Shown: positions 28,608 to 37,822, counted from the first letter of the stretch. The stretch is DNA of 64,000 nt from Bradyrhizobium sp. C9 (GCF_002532045.1 NZ_NWTG01000006.1:186001-250000), one strand, 5' to 3'. The notes: generated from the letters alone by a model not told the origin. Made by a program: numbers and translations.

Positions 28608-29501
28608 CTAGACCCTCTCGACCAGCTTCTGCCCGAACAGTCCCGAGGGCCGCACCAATAGGAATACCAGCGCGACGACATAGCCCGCCCAAGCCTCGAT
28701 GCCGCCGCCGACCAACGGGCCGACATAGACCTCGGCGAGCTTCTCGATCGCGCCGATTAGGAGGCCCCCGACGATGGCGCCGGCGATCGAATCGAAGCCG
28801 CCGAGCACGAGCACCGGCAGCGCCTTGAGCACCACCAGCGACAGCGAGAACTGCACGCCGAGCCGCGCGCCCCACAGCAATCCGGCGACCAGCGCAACGA
28901 TGCCGGCGACCGTCCACACGATGGCCCACACCCGCGGCAGGCGAAGGCCGACCGCAAGTGCTGCAAACGGATCGTCGGCGACGGCGCGGAACGACAGCCC
29001 TGTCCGCGTGGTGCGGAAGAACAGCGCGAACAGCGCAACCAGGCTGCCCGCCACCGCCGCCGCGAACAGATCGAACCGGCTGATGAAGACGCCGACGATA
29101 TCGAGCGGCACGTCGCTGATGCCGATGTCGAGACCGTGGACTTGGGTGCCCCACAACAGCTGCGCCGCGCCTTCGATCACATAGGACAGCCCCAGCGTCG
29201 CCATGAACAAGGTGATCGGCGGCTGGTTGACCAGCGGCCGCAACACCGTGCGCTCGACCGCGACACCGAGCGCGACCATGATCGCGAGTGTCGCCAGCAG
29301 CGCAAGCGGAAGCGCGACGCCGCGCTCGACCAGACTGACGAAGGTCAGCGCCGCGAACAGCAGCATCGCGCCCTGCGCGAAGTTGAGCACCCCCGAAGTC
29401 TTGTAAATCACCACGAAGCCGATCGCGACCAGCGAATACATCACGCCCGACAGCAGGCCGCCCACCAGCACTTCGATGAGGAATTGATAGTCAAACATCA
29501 A
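28608..29501 (-). CDS. ABC transporter permease, LivH type
   Basis: A 297-residue membrane protein with eight or so helices, carrying the LivH signature LLSGVMYSLVAIGFVVIYKT, then GVLNFAQGAMLLFAA and ALAVGLRLPRVWAIVWTVAG. It ends GLFGQKLVERV, as usual for the family. Its start overlaps the stop of the LivG-type gene by four bases, so the two are translationally coupled. It pairs with the LivM subunit. Confidence 0.9.
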   Translation of the reverse strand: MMFDYQFLIEVLVGGLLSGVMYSLVAIGFVVIYKTSGVLNFAQGAMLLFAALTFVSLVERGVALPLALLATLAIMVALGVAVERTVLRPLVNQPPITLFMATLGLSYVIEGAAQLLWGTQVHGLDIGISDVPLDIVGVFISRFDLFAAAVAGSLVALFALFFRTTRTGLSFRAVADDPFAALAVGLRLPRVWAIVWTVAGIVALVAGLLWGARLGVQFSLSLVVLKALPVLVLGGFDSIAGAIVGGLLIGAIEKLAEVYVGPLVGGGIEAWAGYVVALVFLLVRPSGLFGQKLVERV

Positions 29502-30415
29502 AGTGCGAACTCCGTTTCGTCCGCATGCGCGACGCCGAGATAGGCATCGACCACCGCCTGGTCGGACCGCACCTGGTCCGGCGTGCCGTCGGCGATTTTG
29601 CGGCCATAGTCGAGCACCGCGACGCGATCGGACAGCCCCATCACCACACCGATGTCATGCTCGATTAGGACGATGGTGGCGCCATAGCTGTCGCGGGCGT
29701 TGCGGACATGCGCGGCCAATTCGTGCTTCTCGCCGAGCGTGACGCCCGCAAAGGGCTCGTCGAGCAGCAAAAGCAACGGCCGCGCCACCAGCGCACGCGC
29801 CAACTCGACGCGCTTCTGCAAACCATAGGGCAAGGTTCCGGCGGCGCGGTCGCACACCTCGCGAAGGTGCAGGAAGCCGATGACGTCTTCTGCGGCGGCG
29901 CGGTTCTCCGCTTCGATCCGCCGTGCCAGAGGCGAGCCGGCGATCTGGCGCAGAAAGCCGGCGCGGACCCGGTGCGCCACTCCCATCAGGACGTTGTCGC
30001 GCACGGAGAGGCCCTTGAACACAGCGAGATTCTGGAACGTCCGCGCCACACCATGCTGCGCCAGCCGCGCCGTAGGTACATGGCCGAAGGAATGCTCGCC
30101 GAGCCAGACCCGGCCCCGGTCCGGCCGGTAGAGCCCGCTGATGACATTGAGCAGCGAGCTCTTGCCGGCACCGTTGGGGCCGATCACCGCGCGGATCTCG
30201 CCTTGTGCGACCTCGAGATCGATGTCGCGCAGTGCGGCGACGCCGCCGAACGAGAGCGAGATGTCAGCAAGCGCGAGCACCGGTTGGATCTCGCCACTGC
30301 CTCGTTTCACGAGCGCACGGTCCGCGACGTCCGCGCGCGCGGACAAGGGCGCAGAGAGAGCCGGCTCGACAAGGGCGCCATCCAATGGAAGCACACCCGC
30401 GCTTGCTGCGATCAT
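29498..30415 (-). CDS. ABC transporter ATP-binding protein, LivG type
   Basis: About 305 residues from the ATG at 30415 (MIAASAGVLPL); a longer reading would overlap the monooxygenase gene. The first 50 residues form a non-conserved leader before ALADISLSFGGVAALRDIDL. Walker A is GPNGAGKSSLLN, the signature is degenerate (GTLPYGLQKRVELARAL), and Walker B is LLLLDEPFAGV. It is the partner ATPase of the LivF-type protein, 22 bases after the monooxygenase stop. Confidence 0.88.
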   Translation of the reverse strand: MIAASAGVLPLDGALVEPALSAPLSARADVADRALVKRGSGEIQPVLALADISLSFGGVAALRDIDLEVAQGEIRAVIGPNGAGKSSLLNVISGLYRPDRGRVWLGEHSFGHVPTARLAQHGVARTFQNLAVFKGLSVRDNVLMGVAHRVRAGFLRQIAGSPLARRIEAENRAAAEDVIGFLHLREVCDRAAGTLPYGLQKRVELARALVARPLLLLLDEPFAGVTLGEKHELAAHVRNARDSYGATIVLIEHDIGVVMGLSDRVAVLDYGRKIADGTPDQVRSDQAVVDAYLGVAHADETEFAL

Positions 30416-30437
30416 GGTCACGCCAATGTTTCCCGAA

Positions 30438-31538
30438 TCACTCGGCGGCCTGGACGTGCCGCGCCGCGTCCGCTTCCAGTGCACGCACCAGCGGAATGAC
30501 GCGGCGGCCGAAATACTCGACCTCTTCCTGGAAATGGAGGAAGCCGAGCAGCACCAGGTCGACCCCGATCTTCTTGAGCGCGATGATGCGCTCGGCGATC
30601 TGCTCGGGCGTGCCTATCAGGTTGGTCTTGAAGCCGTCATTATACTGGACGAGATCCTCGAAGCTCGATTTGGCCCAATTGCCCTGACCTTCCGGCGAGG
30701 CTTTGCCGGCGTTCTTAACCTCGTGACCGAAGGCATTGACGGCCTCCGGATCGGCCTTGGCGATGATCTCGTTGAGGACGCTGCGCGCCTCAACCTCGCT
30801 GTCGCGCGCGATCGCGAACGCATTGACGCCGATCCTGACCGAATGGTTGTTGGCCCTTGCCTTGGCCCTGATGTCATCGACCTGCTTCTTGATCTCATCG
30901 ACCGAATTGCCGTTAGTGAAGTACCAGTCCGACACCCGCGCGGCCATGTCGCGCGCCGCGCGTGAGCTGCCGCCCTGGAAGATCTCGGGCAGCGGCTGGG
31001 CCGGCTTCGGCTTCAGCGTGTAGTCGCTGAAGCGATAGAAATCGCCGCGGAAGGTGAAGCTGTCCTGGGTCCAGATCCCGCGCAGCGACCGGATGAACTC
31101 TTCCGAGCGCCGGTAGCGTTCGTCGTGATCGAGCCAAGGTTCGCCGATCGCGGTGAACTCGCCACGGAACCATCCAGAGACGATATTAACCGCAACGCGG
31201 CCCTCGGTGAGCTGGCTGATGGTGGCAATCTGCTTGGCGGCAACCGCCGGATTCCAAGGCCCGGGCAGCAGCGCCGCGATCACCTTCAGCTTCGTGGTCG
31301 CCGCGAGCAGCGCGTGGCTGAAGGCGACCGGCTCGTGCTGGAACTCGGCGCCATAGCCGGCCGTGAAGCGGATCTGGCTCAGGGCATAGTCGAACCCCGC
31401 CTGTTCCGCGATCTGCGCCAGTCGGCGATTGTAATCGATATCCCAGCCGGTTCGCTGCTCGATCTTGCTGATCACGAGGCCGCCGGAAACGTTCGGCACC
31501 CAATAGGCGAATTTGATCTGATCATGGTTCGCGGTCAT
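30438..31538 (-). CDS. sfnG: FMNH2-dependent dimethylsulfone monooxygenase (SfnG-like)
   Basis: A 366-residue luciferase-like monooxygenase from the ATG at 31538. It matches my recollection of SfnG closely: FAYWVPNVSGGLVISKIEQR at the N-terminus, LSQIRFTAGYGAEFQHEP, AVNIVSGWFRGEFTAIGEPW, then IFQGGSSRAARDMAARVSDW. SfnG converts dimethyl sulfone to methanesulfinate and formaldehyde, using FMNH2 from a separate reductase, so that sulfur can be used. It leads an operon with a Liv-type importer and an acyl-CoA-dehydrogenase-fold enzyme. No flavin reductase or SfnR regulator gene is next to it. Confidence 0.88.
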   Translation of the reverse strand: MTANHDQIKFAYWVPNVSGGLVISKIEQRTGWDIDYNRRLAQIAEQAGFDYALSQIRFTAGYGAEFQHEPVAFSHALLAATTKLKVIAALLPGPWNPAVAAKQIATISQLTEGRVAVNIVSGWFRGEFTAIGEPWLDHDERYRRSEEFIRSLRGIWTQDSFTFRGDFYRFSDYTLKPKPAQPLPEIFQGGSSRAARDMAARVSDWYFTNGNSVDEIKKQVDDIRAKARANNHSVRIGVNAFAIARDSEVEARSVLNEIIAKADPEAVNAFGHEVKNAGKASPEGQGNWAKSSFEDLVQYNDGFKTNLIGTPEQIAERIIALKKIGVDLVLLGFLHFQEEVEYFGRRVIPLVRALEADAARHVQAAE

Positions 31539-32876
31539 AGGAATGTCCTTCTGAAGTTTGGATTTGCAAGTGTAACGCAAGCAGCACGATGCATTCACGC
31601 TGCGGCTGGTCAGCGGGTTACGACACAGCTCGTTCAAGCCGTCACTGAGATCGGGATGATGGGAAACTTTGCGCGATCAGCCCTGATCCGCGCCGGCGCG
31701 CAATCGGTGCGTCAACAACACGGTGCGCGATACGACATCAGCTGCGCAACGCAGGTTCGAGATCGGTCAAAGAGGCCCCTGAAAGTCATCCGCGTTCCCC
31801 TCGCAAGCATCATCGGCGAGCAACCAATACTCTCAGAGAAAGTTGGGACCAGCGAGTCCAAGCCAAACTCTTTTTCAGCGCGTCCGGGAAAGCGGTATTC
31901 TTTTGTTGACGCGAAACGCGACGATTGTTGCCATGCGGGCGAAAACTCGGCTGCGAATACTCACCTGCTGAAGTTAATGGCAAGCGGTTTTGATAGCAAA
32001 ATCGAGAGCCGTCCAACAAGTGTATCGCTGGACCTCCATTGCATCAGCAGTTGAATTTCCTGCCGTCGGAATAACACAAGCGCGAAGACTGTGGTTATCC
32101 ATTTGCCAAATCCAAGCAGTTCCTTGCGATGCGGTGTCGCTGGCATAGTTTATCCAATAGGAGGTTGCGGCCGCCGTCGATCGATAGGTTGGATTGGACA
32201 GATTACGTTGACCCCCTCTATTCAGAAACGAAATGATCGGCGCTGTCGGGCAGCGAGGGTCTACTTCGCCGCTGAATCTCCCTCATACAGCGAGGCACGT
32301 TTGTTTTTCATTTGGTATGCTATCTCGCGGTGAGATCCTTCTCCGTCGAGGCTGGTTCGAAGAACGCCTTTGCCTTTAGATGATTTCGCAGAGCGACTGG
32401 CCTGTACGGGCCAAAGCTCGTAAAGTTGCGGACCGAGCTCATCGCAAGCCTTTGATAGGCCGTCTCGTGAAGTAGCGCGTTTTCTAGCACGTCGCGGACT
32501 ACTTTCGACCAACGGAATGCGGTTCGGTGTTGAATTCCACCATCCAGTCGAGTGTGATGTCAGACAGCCGAGAGGATAGCTTCGGCTGTCACAGGTTGTT
32601 GAGATTGCAGAACCTGCGATAAGGCGGCGCCACCTCAAGTTCGAATAAGATCCTTCCGGCTATTGAGCTGCTCCCCACTGTCCCCGGAGCAAAGGGCCGC
32701 CGCCACTCCACTGCGCTTCAGGACTGCAAGCAAAATTGTCCGATTCGCAGTCGTAAGCCGCCGATTACCCCATCCACGCGCCGGTAGGACTGCTCGACGA
32801 GTGGTTTTCGTCTACACTTAGGACCTAACGCTCTGATCCAAAGGCAGCGCGCCCCCACGAGCAACGCGTTCAAGGA
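31539..32876. other. Long stretch without a recognisable gene
   Basis: About 1.3 kb between the sulfone operon promoter and the excisionase-like gene. Base composition is less GC-rich than its surroundings by eye. Short open frames exist on the minus strand (for example 31961-32146, MPATPHRKELLGFGKWITTV, and 32261-32638) but none matches a family or has convincing initiation signals. It may be decayed element DNA plus the regulatory region of the sulfone operon. Confidence 0.5.
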
Positions 32877-33314
32877 ATGCCGAAGCGCAAGATCGACAAG
32901 CTCGCTCGCGCAAAAGCGCGGCCCGATCCTGCCCAATGGGGTGAGGATGAAGTAATGACCCTTGTCGAGGCCGCGGCAGTGTTCTTCCCACTCGGTCCGT
33001 TGACAATATCATCGTTGCGCAGAGCCGCGGCCACCGGGACTCTTGAAATCGCCAAAGTTGCGGGCAAGGATCTGACAACCCCTCGAGCGATCTGCAAATT
33101 GGTCAAGCCGTCATGCCGGGCCGCAGAGCCAAGCCGCCACGACTCTGGTTTAGAGAGGACGATGAAACCTGGATCATCCTCGATCGTGGCCGGCAAATCC
33201 GCACAGGCTGCAGCCGCGACGACATTGACGGAGCTGCGAAGGCGCTCGAGACCTATATCGGCGAGCGACATACCAGCACCATCGGGGCAACTGACCCGAA
33301 CGTCCTCGCGATAG
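32877..33314 (+). CDS. Excisionase-like DNA-binding protein
   Basis: A 145-residue basic protein, MPKRKIDKLARAKARPDPAQ, whose centre WGEDEVMTLVEAAAVFFPLG followed by LTISSLRRAAATGTLEIAKV fits the short excisionase/HTH proteins that precede phage-type integrases in rhizobia. Its 3' part overlaps the integrase gene by about 200 bases in another frame; the last third (low complexity, Ser/Arg/Ala) may be a read-through, and the functional protein may end earlier. It is followed directly by the integrase, as a xis-int pair. Confidence 0.55.
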   Translation: MPKRKIDKLARAKARPDPAQWGEDEVMTLVEAAAVFFPLGPLTISSLRRAAATGTLEIAKVAGKDLTTPRAICKLVKPSCRAAEPSRHDSGLERTMKPGSSSIVAGKSAQAAAATTLTELRRRSRPISASDIPAPSGQLTRTSSR

Positions 33315-34369
33315 CCGACGTCCTCACAGCCTACGAAATTTCAAAGCGGCCCAAGGACACGAGCGATGAACGCGCGTGGGCACAACATGACCTGCTGCTC
33401 ATTCGCTTGCTCGATCTTAACAACTTTTTTGGCGATAAAACCGTCAGTCAGCTCAAAGCTCAGCTTTGTCGCGACTTTGTCGATTGGTCCACCGGTACTG
33501 CGAACGACAATCATAGGAAAGCCGGCATCAAGCCACGCAACGGGACAGTCTCTGATCAAACCGCACGACGCCGACTCGAAGATCTACGCGCTGCCGTGAA
33601 CGCCTACCACGCCGAGCATACGCTCACCGTCGTTCCAAAGGTCACTCTTCCTCCTAAAGCCGAAGGACGACACCGATGGCTAACGCGCAACGAGGCAGCG
33701 CGCCTACTCGGAGCAACAATCGGCTACGTGTGGGACACGGAGCAGGAAACGTGGAAGCGCAGCGAGGATGGCGAGCTCGCGCGCCGGGAGCGGTGGATCA
33801 TTCGCCGTCGCTATCCCGCGGCGCGCTTCTGCCTGATCGGTATCTACAGTGCTCGTCGCGAAGAGACCATCCGGCGCACCCAGTGGCTGCCAACAACGAC
33901 CCATCCATGGATGAACCTTGACGCGATGGTCTACCAGGGCAAAGGGGCGCTGGAGCAGTCGACCAAGAAACGGCGGCCGCCGGCAAAGATCGCTAGCCGC
34001 CTGCGTCCGCATCTGATTCGATGGCGCAGGATCGACCAAGCTCGATCTGCAGAACTCCGCGCCTCAGGGGTTATGAGAGACGGTGAACAAATCCGGTTCG
34101 TCGTGAACCGCATGCACGACGGCCAGCCGCTTGCCGGCAAGATCAGGTCAGCCTGGAATGGTATTCTGGAGGACGCCGGGCTGGGCGACGACGTCGTCCG
34201 GCATTCACTGCGCCATACAGCGGCGACATGGTTGATGCAGGCGGGCGTCGACATGTGGGAAGCCGCTGGCTGGCTCGGCATGACCGTTGAGCAATTAGAG
34301 GCCAACTATGGCCATCACCACCCGGACTTTCAGGAAGAGGCGGCGGAAGCTTTTGGGGCAAGGCGCTGA
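33113..34369 (+). CDS. Tyrosine-type site-specific integrase at tRNA-Pro
   Basis: A 418-residue phage-type integrase beginning MPGRRAKPPRLWFREDDETW. The catalytic residues are Arg in YSARREETIRRTQW, Lys in the TKKRRPPAK strand, HSLRHTAATWLMQAG (HxLRH), a downstream Trp/His region and the nucleophile Tyr in LEANYGHHHPD. The gene ends 298 bases before the 3' end of an intact tRNA-Pro, the expected location relative to its attachment site. It appears functional and defines the right edge of the accessory region. Confidence 0.9.
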   Translation: MPGRRAKPPRLWFREDDETWIILDRGRQIRTGCSRDDIDGAAKALETYIGERHTSTIGATDPNVLAIADVLTAYEISKRPKDTSDERAWAQHDLLLIRLLDLNNFFGDKTVSQLKAQLCRDFVDWSTGTANDNHRKAGIKPRNGTVSDQTARRRLEDLRAAVNAYHAEHTLTVVPKVTLPPKAEGRHRWLTRNEAARLLGATIGYVWDTEQETWKRSEDGELARRERWIIRRRYPAARFCLIGIYSARREETIRRTQWLPTTTHPWMNLDAMVYQGKGALEQSTKKRRPPAKIASRLRPHLIRWRRIDQARSAELRASGVMRDGEQIRFVVNRMHDGQPLAGKIRSAWNGILEDAGLGDDVVRHSLRHTAATWLMQAGVDMWEAAGWLGMTVEQLEANYGHHHPDFQEEAAEAFGARR

Positions 34370-34611
34370 GCTGACCACTACTCTGCGCGAGCTATTCGTG
34401 CTTTGATATCCGCCAAATCAGCTCGTAGGTCCGAAGGGAGGACTTGTGGTGCTCGATGGTGTTCGATGTAACATCCCGACAGGGGCTAGTTCCCTCGCGC
34501 TTCCCGATCGTCTTTTTTCCGATTTAGAACAGTACAAGTCCGCCGCGGACCGCCGTTCGACGTCCTTGACGGGTGCTTCGAGGGCGACAGACATGGCTGC
34601 CGAGCTTCAAA

Positions 34612-34633
34612 TCGTTGCGCATTTCGTTGCGCA
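34612..34633 (+). repeat. Tandem 10-bp repeat next to the tRNA-Pro attachment site
   Basis: TCGTTGCGCA is repeated with a 12-base period (34612-34621 and 34624-34633), 35 bases from the tRNA 3' end and downstream of the integrase. It could be a pair of integrase or excisionase binding sites. The rest of 34370-34667 holds no recognisable gene. Confidence 0.35.
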
Positions 34634-34667
34634 CAAAAAACACAGAACCTATAAGCGCTTGAAAGAA

Positions 34668-34744
34668 TGGTCGGAGTGGCAGGATTCGAACCTGCGACCC
34701 CTGCGTCCCGAACGCAGTGCTCTACCGGGCTGAGCCACACTCCG
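34668..34744 (-). tRNA. tRNA-Pro(CGG)
   Basis: The minus strand folds as a complete 77-base tRNA: acceptor CGGAGTG pairing with CACTCCG, a D arm, an anticodon arm CTGCG-TTCGGGA-CGCAG (anticodon CGG), a T arm with GGTTCGAATCC, and an encoded CCA. Its 3' end faces the integrase at 33113-34369, so it is the attachment site of that element, and the gene is regenerated intact after insertion. Confidence 0.95.
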
Positions 34745-34822
34745 ACTAAGAGGCCGGCTTATAGCGTCGCGTTTCGGGGACCGCAAGGGACCACAGGCAA
34801 CCAATTGAGGAATTGAGTCACA

Positions 34823-35809
34823 GTGGATACAGGCCTGAAAACGCATGTTTTGCCCGCCGGCGCAGCCGCCACGGCGACCGCGGCCGGGGTTCTGGCCGAG
34901 GGCGGCCTGGTGGCGTTTCCAACCGAGACGGTTTATGGGCTCGGTGCCGACGCCGGCAACGCCGCCGCGATCGCCCGGCTCTACCAGGCCAAGGGCCGGC
35001 CGGCCTTCAATCCGCTGATCGCCCATGTCGCCGATCTCGGCGCCGCACGCCGGATCGCCCTGTTCGACGGTCAGGCGCTGCGACTGGCGGAAGCGTTCTG
35101 GCCCGGTCCCCTGACCCTGGTGCTGCCAAAGGCGCTGTCCTGCCCGGTCGCTGAGCTCGCGACCGCCGGGCTCGATACGGTCGCGATCCGCATTCCGGCC
35201 CACAAGGTGGCGCGCGACATCATCAAGGCGTTCGGCGGTGCCGTGGTAGCGCCGTCGGCCAATCTCTCCGGCCATGTCTCGCCCACCACGGCCGAGCACG
35301 TGAACGGCGACCTGGCGGGCCGGATCGACATGATCGTCGATGGCGGCCCGGTCGAGGTCGGCGTCGAATCCACCATCGTCGGCTGCTTCTCCGATCCCGT
35401 GCTGCTGCGACCGGGCGGGCTGACGCGCGCCGAGATCGAGCGCGTGCTCGGCCATCCGCTGAAATCGCCGCCGCAGGACGCCGAGAGCGACGCTCAGCCG
35501 ATCGCCCCGGGCATGCTCGCGTCACATTATGCGCCGCGAACACCGGTCCGGCTCAATGCCAGCGACGTCCATGTCGGCGAAGCCTTGCTGGCGTTCGGGC
35601 CGGTCAAGGTCGGACGGCGCGAATGCGCCTCGGTGGAGATGAACCTGTCCGAGCGCGGCGATCTCGCCGAGGCCGCCGCCAATCTGTTCGGCTACCTTCG
35701 CACGCTCGACAAGAGAAATGCAGATGCTATCGCAGTGATGCCCATCCCCGAGGACGGGCTGGGCGAAGCCATCAACGACCGGCTGCGCCGCGCAGCGGTT
35801 GGGCGGTAG
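34823..35809 (+). CDS. L-threonylcarbamoyladenylate synthase (Sua5/YrdC family)
   Basis: A 328-residue two-domain Sua5 protein. The YrdC domain has PTETVYGLGADAGNAAAIAR and the substrate-binding KGRPAFNPLIAHV, and ends at GGLTRAEIERVLG; the Sua5 C-terminal domain has APGMLASHYAPRTPVRLNAS. It makes threonylcarbamoyl-AMP from threonine, bicarbonate and ATP for the t6A37 modification of ANN-reading tRNAs. The first gene right of the integrated element, it marks the return to ordinary chromosome. Confidence 0.93.
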   Translation: MDTGLKTHVLPAGAAATATAAGVLAEGGLVAFPTETVYGLGADAGNAAAIARLYQAKGRPAFNPLIAHVADLGAARRIALFDGQALRLAEAFWPGPLTLVLPKALSCPVAELATAGLDTVAIRIPAHKVARDIIKAFGGAVVAPSANLSGHVSPTTAEHVNGDLAGRIDMIVDGGPVEVGVESTIVGCFSDPVLLRPGGLTRAEIERVLGHPLKSPPQDAESDAQPIAPGMLASHYAPRTPVRLNASDVHVGEALLAFGPVKVGRRECASVEMNLSERGDLAEAAANLFGYLRTLDKRNADAIAVMPIPEDGLGEAINDRLRRAAVGR

Positions 35810-35920
35810 CTAGCATGACCCGGAAAGCTGCGAGCCGGTTTCGCCTGCGACAGACGCGACGCGTTTGCGCCGAGGTCATGCCAGAATAAAGATCCCGACT
35901 GAGCGAAAGACCAAGAAGAA

Positions 35921-37348
35921 ATGAACATCGTCCAATCAGCGGTGCCGCCGCTTCCGCCCGAATTGCTTGCAAAATTCCGCGCCATCGTCGGCGACAAATA
36001 CGCCGTGACCGATGCCGCCGACATCGAGCCTTACGTCACCGAGGAGCGTGACCTGTTTCACGGCCGCTCGCCGCTGGTGCTGCGCCCGGGCTCGACGGCC
36101 GAAGTCGCCGCGATCTGCAAGCTTGCCAGCGAGCACAGGATCGCGCTGGTGCCGCAGGGCGGCAACACGGGCCTCGTCGGCGGCCAGACGCCGCACAATG
36201 GCGAGGTCGTGGTGTCGCTGCGGCGCCTCGACAAGATCCGCGACATCGATGTCGAATCCAACACCATGACCTGCGAGGCCGGCGTGGTGCTGCAAATCGC
36301 CCAGCAGAAGGCAGCCGACGTCGACCGGCTGTTCCCGCTGTCGCTCGGCGCGGAGGGCAGCTGTACCATCGGCGGCAACCTCTCGACCAATGCCGGCGGC
36401 ACCGGCGCGCTCGCCTATGGCGTGGCGCGCGAGATGGCGCTCGGCGTCGAGGTCGTGCTCGCGGATGGCCGCGTGCTCAACGCGCTGTCGAAGCTGAAGA
36501 AGGACAATACCGGCTACGATCTGCGCAACCTCTTCATCGGTGCCGAAGGCACGCTCGGCATCATTACCGCCGCAACCTTGAAGCTGTTTCCGAAGCCGCG
36601 CGCGGTCGAGACTGCCTATGTCGGCCTGAAGTCGCCGGCGGCAGCACTCAAGCTGCTGTCGATCTCGCGCAACGAGGCGGCCGGCAGCCTGACCAGCTTC
36701 GAATTGCTCGCCGATATCGCAGTCGATTTCTCGATCCGCCACGGCATCGATATCCGCGATCCGCTGGAGAGCAAGCATGCCTGGTACGTGCTGATGGAAT
36801 TGTCGTCGTCGCGCGACGATGCGCGCGATGCGCTGGAGGCGATCCTCGCCCAGGGCATGGAAGATGGCATCGTCGACGATGCGGTCATCGCCGCCAATCT
36901 GAGCCAGCGCCAGGCGTTCTGGAAGCTGCGCGACGAAATGTCTGCGGCGCAAAAGCCGGAGGGCGGCTCGATCAAGCACGACATCTCGGTGCCGGTCGCA
37001 GCGGTGCCCGCCTTCATCGCGGAGGCCAATGCTGCGGTCGTGAAGCTGATCCCGGGCGCGCGGCCGGTGCCGTTCGGCCATCTCGGCGACGGCAACATCC
37101 ACTACAATGTCAGCCAGCCGGTCGGCGCCAATGCGGCCGACTTCCTGGCGCGCTGGCACGACGTCAACGCCGTGGTGTTCGAGATCGTGCTGCGGATGGG
37201 CGGCTCGATTTCGGCCGAGCACGGCATCGGCGTGCTCAAGCGCGACGAGCTGCCCGACGTCAAGGACAAGGTCGCGATCGAGCTGATGCGGCAGGTCAAG
37301 GCGATGCTCGATCCGCTCGGCATCATGAACCCGGGCAAGGTGCTGTGA
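35921..37348 (+). CDS. FAD-binding oxidoreductase (D-2-hydroxyglutarate/D-lactate dehydrogenase type)
   Basis: A 475-residue FAD enzyme of the PCMH (VAO) class. The FAD-binding half shows SPLVLRPGSTAEVAAICKLA, PQGGNTGLVGGQTPHNGEV and NLSTNAGGTGALAYGVAREM; the FAD-oxidase C domain carries the metal and substrate ligands in FGHLGDGNIHYNVSQP and SAEHGIGVLKRDEL. This pattern fits D-2-hydroxyglutarate dehydrogenase-like enzymes. The GTG of the next gene overlaps its stop (GTGA), so the acetyltransferase is coupled to it. The exact D-2-hydroxyacid is not assignable. Confidence 0.9.
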   Translation: MNIVQSAVPPLPPELLAKFRAIVGDKYAVTDAADIEPYVTEERDLFHGRSPLVLRPGSTAEVAAICKLASEHRIALVPQGGNTGLVGGQTPHNGEVVVSLRRLDKIRDIDVESNTMTCEAGVVLQIAQQKAADVDRLFPLSLGAEGSCTIGGNLSTNAGGTGALAYGVAREMALGVEVVLADGRVLNALSKLKKDNTGYDLRNLFIGAEGTLGIITAATLKLFPKPRAVETAYVGLKSPAAALKLLSISRNEAAGSLTSFELLADIAVDFSIRHGIDIRDPLESKHAWYVLMELSSSRDDARDALEAILAQGMEDGIVDDAVIAANLSQRQAFWKLRDEMSAAQKPEGGSIKHDISVPVAAVPAFIAEANAAVVKLIPGARPVPFGHLGDGNIHYNVSQPVGANAADFLARWHDVNAVVFEIVLRMGGSISAEHGIGVLKRDELPDVKDKVAIELMRQVKAMLDPLGIMNPGKVL

Positions 37349-37803
37349 CCGTGCAGGCGACAATGCCCTCCTCCCTCGCCATTGCAGAGATCACCGACGC
37401 CGACGTCGCCGCTGTCGTCGCGCTGTGGCAGGCGTGTGGCCTCACCCGGCCGTGGAACGATCCGGCTGCCGACATCGCGCTGGCGCGGCGCGGACCAAGC
37501 TCCGCCATCCTGGTCGGCCGCAGCTCGGACTCGATCGTGGCGACCGCGATGGTCGGCCATGACGGCCATCGCGGCTGGGTCTATTACGTCGCCGTCGATC
37601 CGAGCAGCCAGGGCAAGGGGCTTGGCCGCGCCATCATGGCGGCGGCGGAGGACTGGCTGCGCAATGCCGGCGTGCCGAAACTGCAATTGCTGGTGCGGCG
37701 GGAGAACGCCAAGGCCGGCGCATTCTACCAATCGCTCGGCTATGAGGAATCGACCTCGGTGATGCTGGCCAAATGGCTCGACGGTCGCGAAGCGACGTCG
37801 TGA
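37345..37803 (+). CDS. GNAT family N-acetyltransferase (YpeA-like)
   Basis: A 152-residue acetyltransferase from a GTG that overlaps the previous stop; an ATG at 37363 is an alternative. The acetyl-CoA binding motif A is VAVDPSSQGKGLGRAIMAAA and the C-terminal motif B is ENAKAGAFYQSLGYEES. It resembles YpeA. The acceptor is unknown. It is probably cotranscribed with the FAD enzyme and the NUDIX hydrolase that follows 19 bases later. Confidence 0.85.
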   Translation: MTVQATMPSSLAIAEITDADVAAVVALWQACGLTRPWNDPAADIALARRGPSSAILVGRSSDSIVATAMVGHDGHRGWVYYVAVDPSSQGKGLGRAIMAAAEDWLRNAGVPKLQLLVRRENAKAGAFYQSLGYEESTSVMLAKWLDGREATS

Positions 37804-37822
37804 CCGAATTGAGGATCGACGC

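Noticed and set aside
31540..31600. Sigma-54 promoter for the sulfone operon
   Set aside because: Searched for TGGCAC-N5-TTGC on the minus strand; the best candidate lacks the GG of the -24 element.
32261..32638. Minus-strand open frame of 125 codons
   Set aside because: No start signal, no family match and low-complexity composition at its N-terminus; left as part of the unexplained stretch.
35936..37363. Long minus-strand open frame of about 475 codons opposite the FAD-dependent dehydrogenase
   Set aside because: It is a shadow caused by high GC at third positions; its product has no family signatures and the plus-strand gene has all its motifs.
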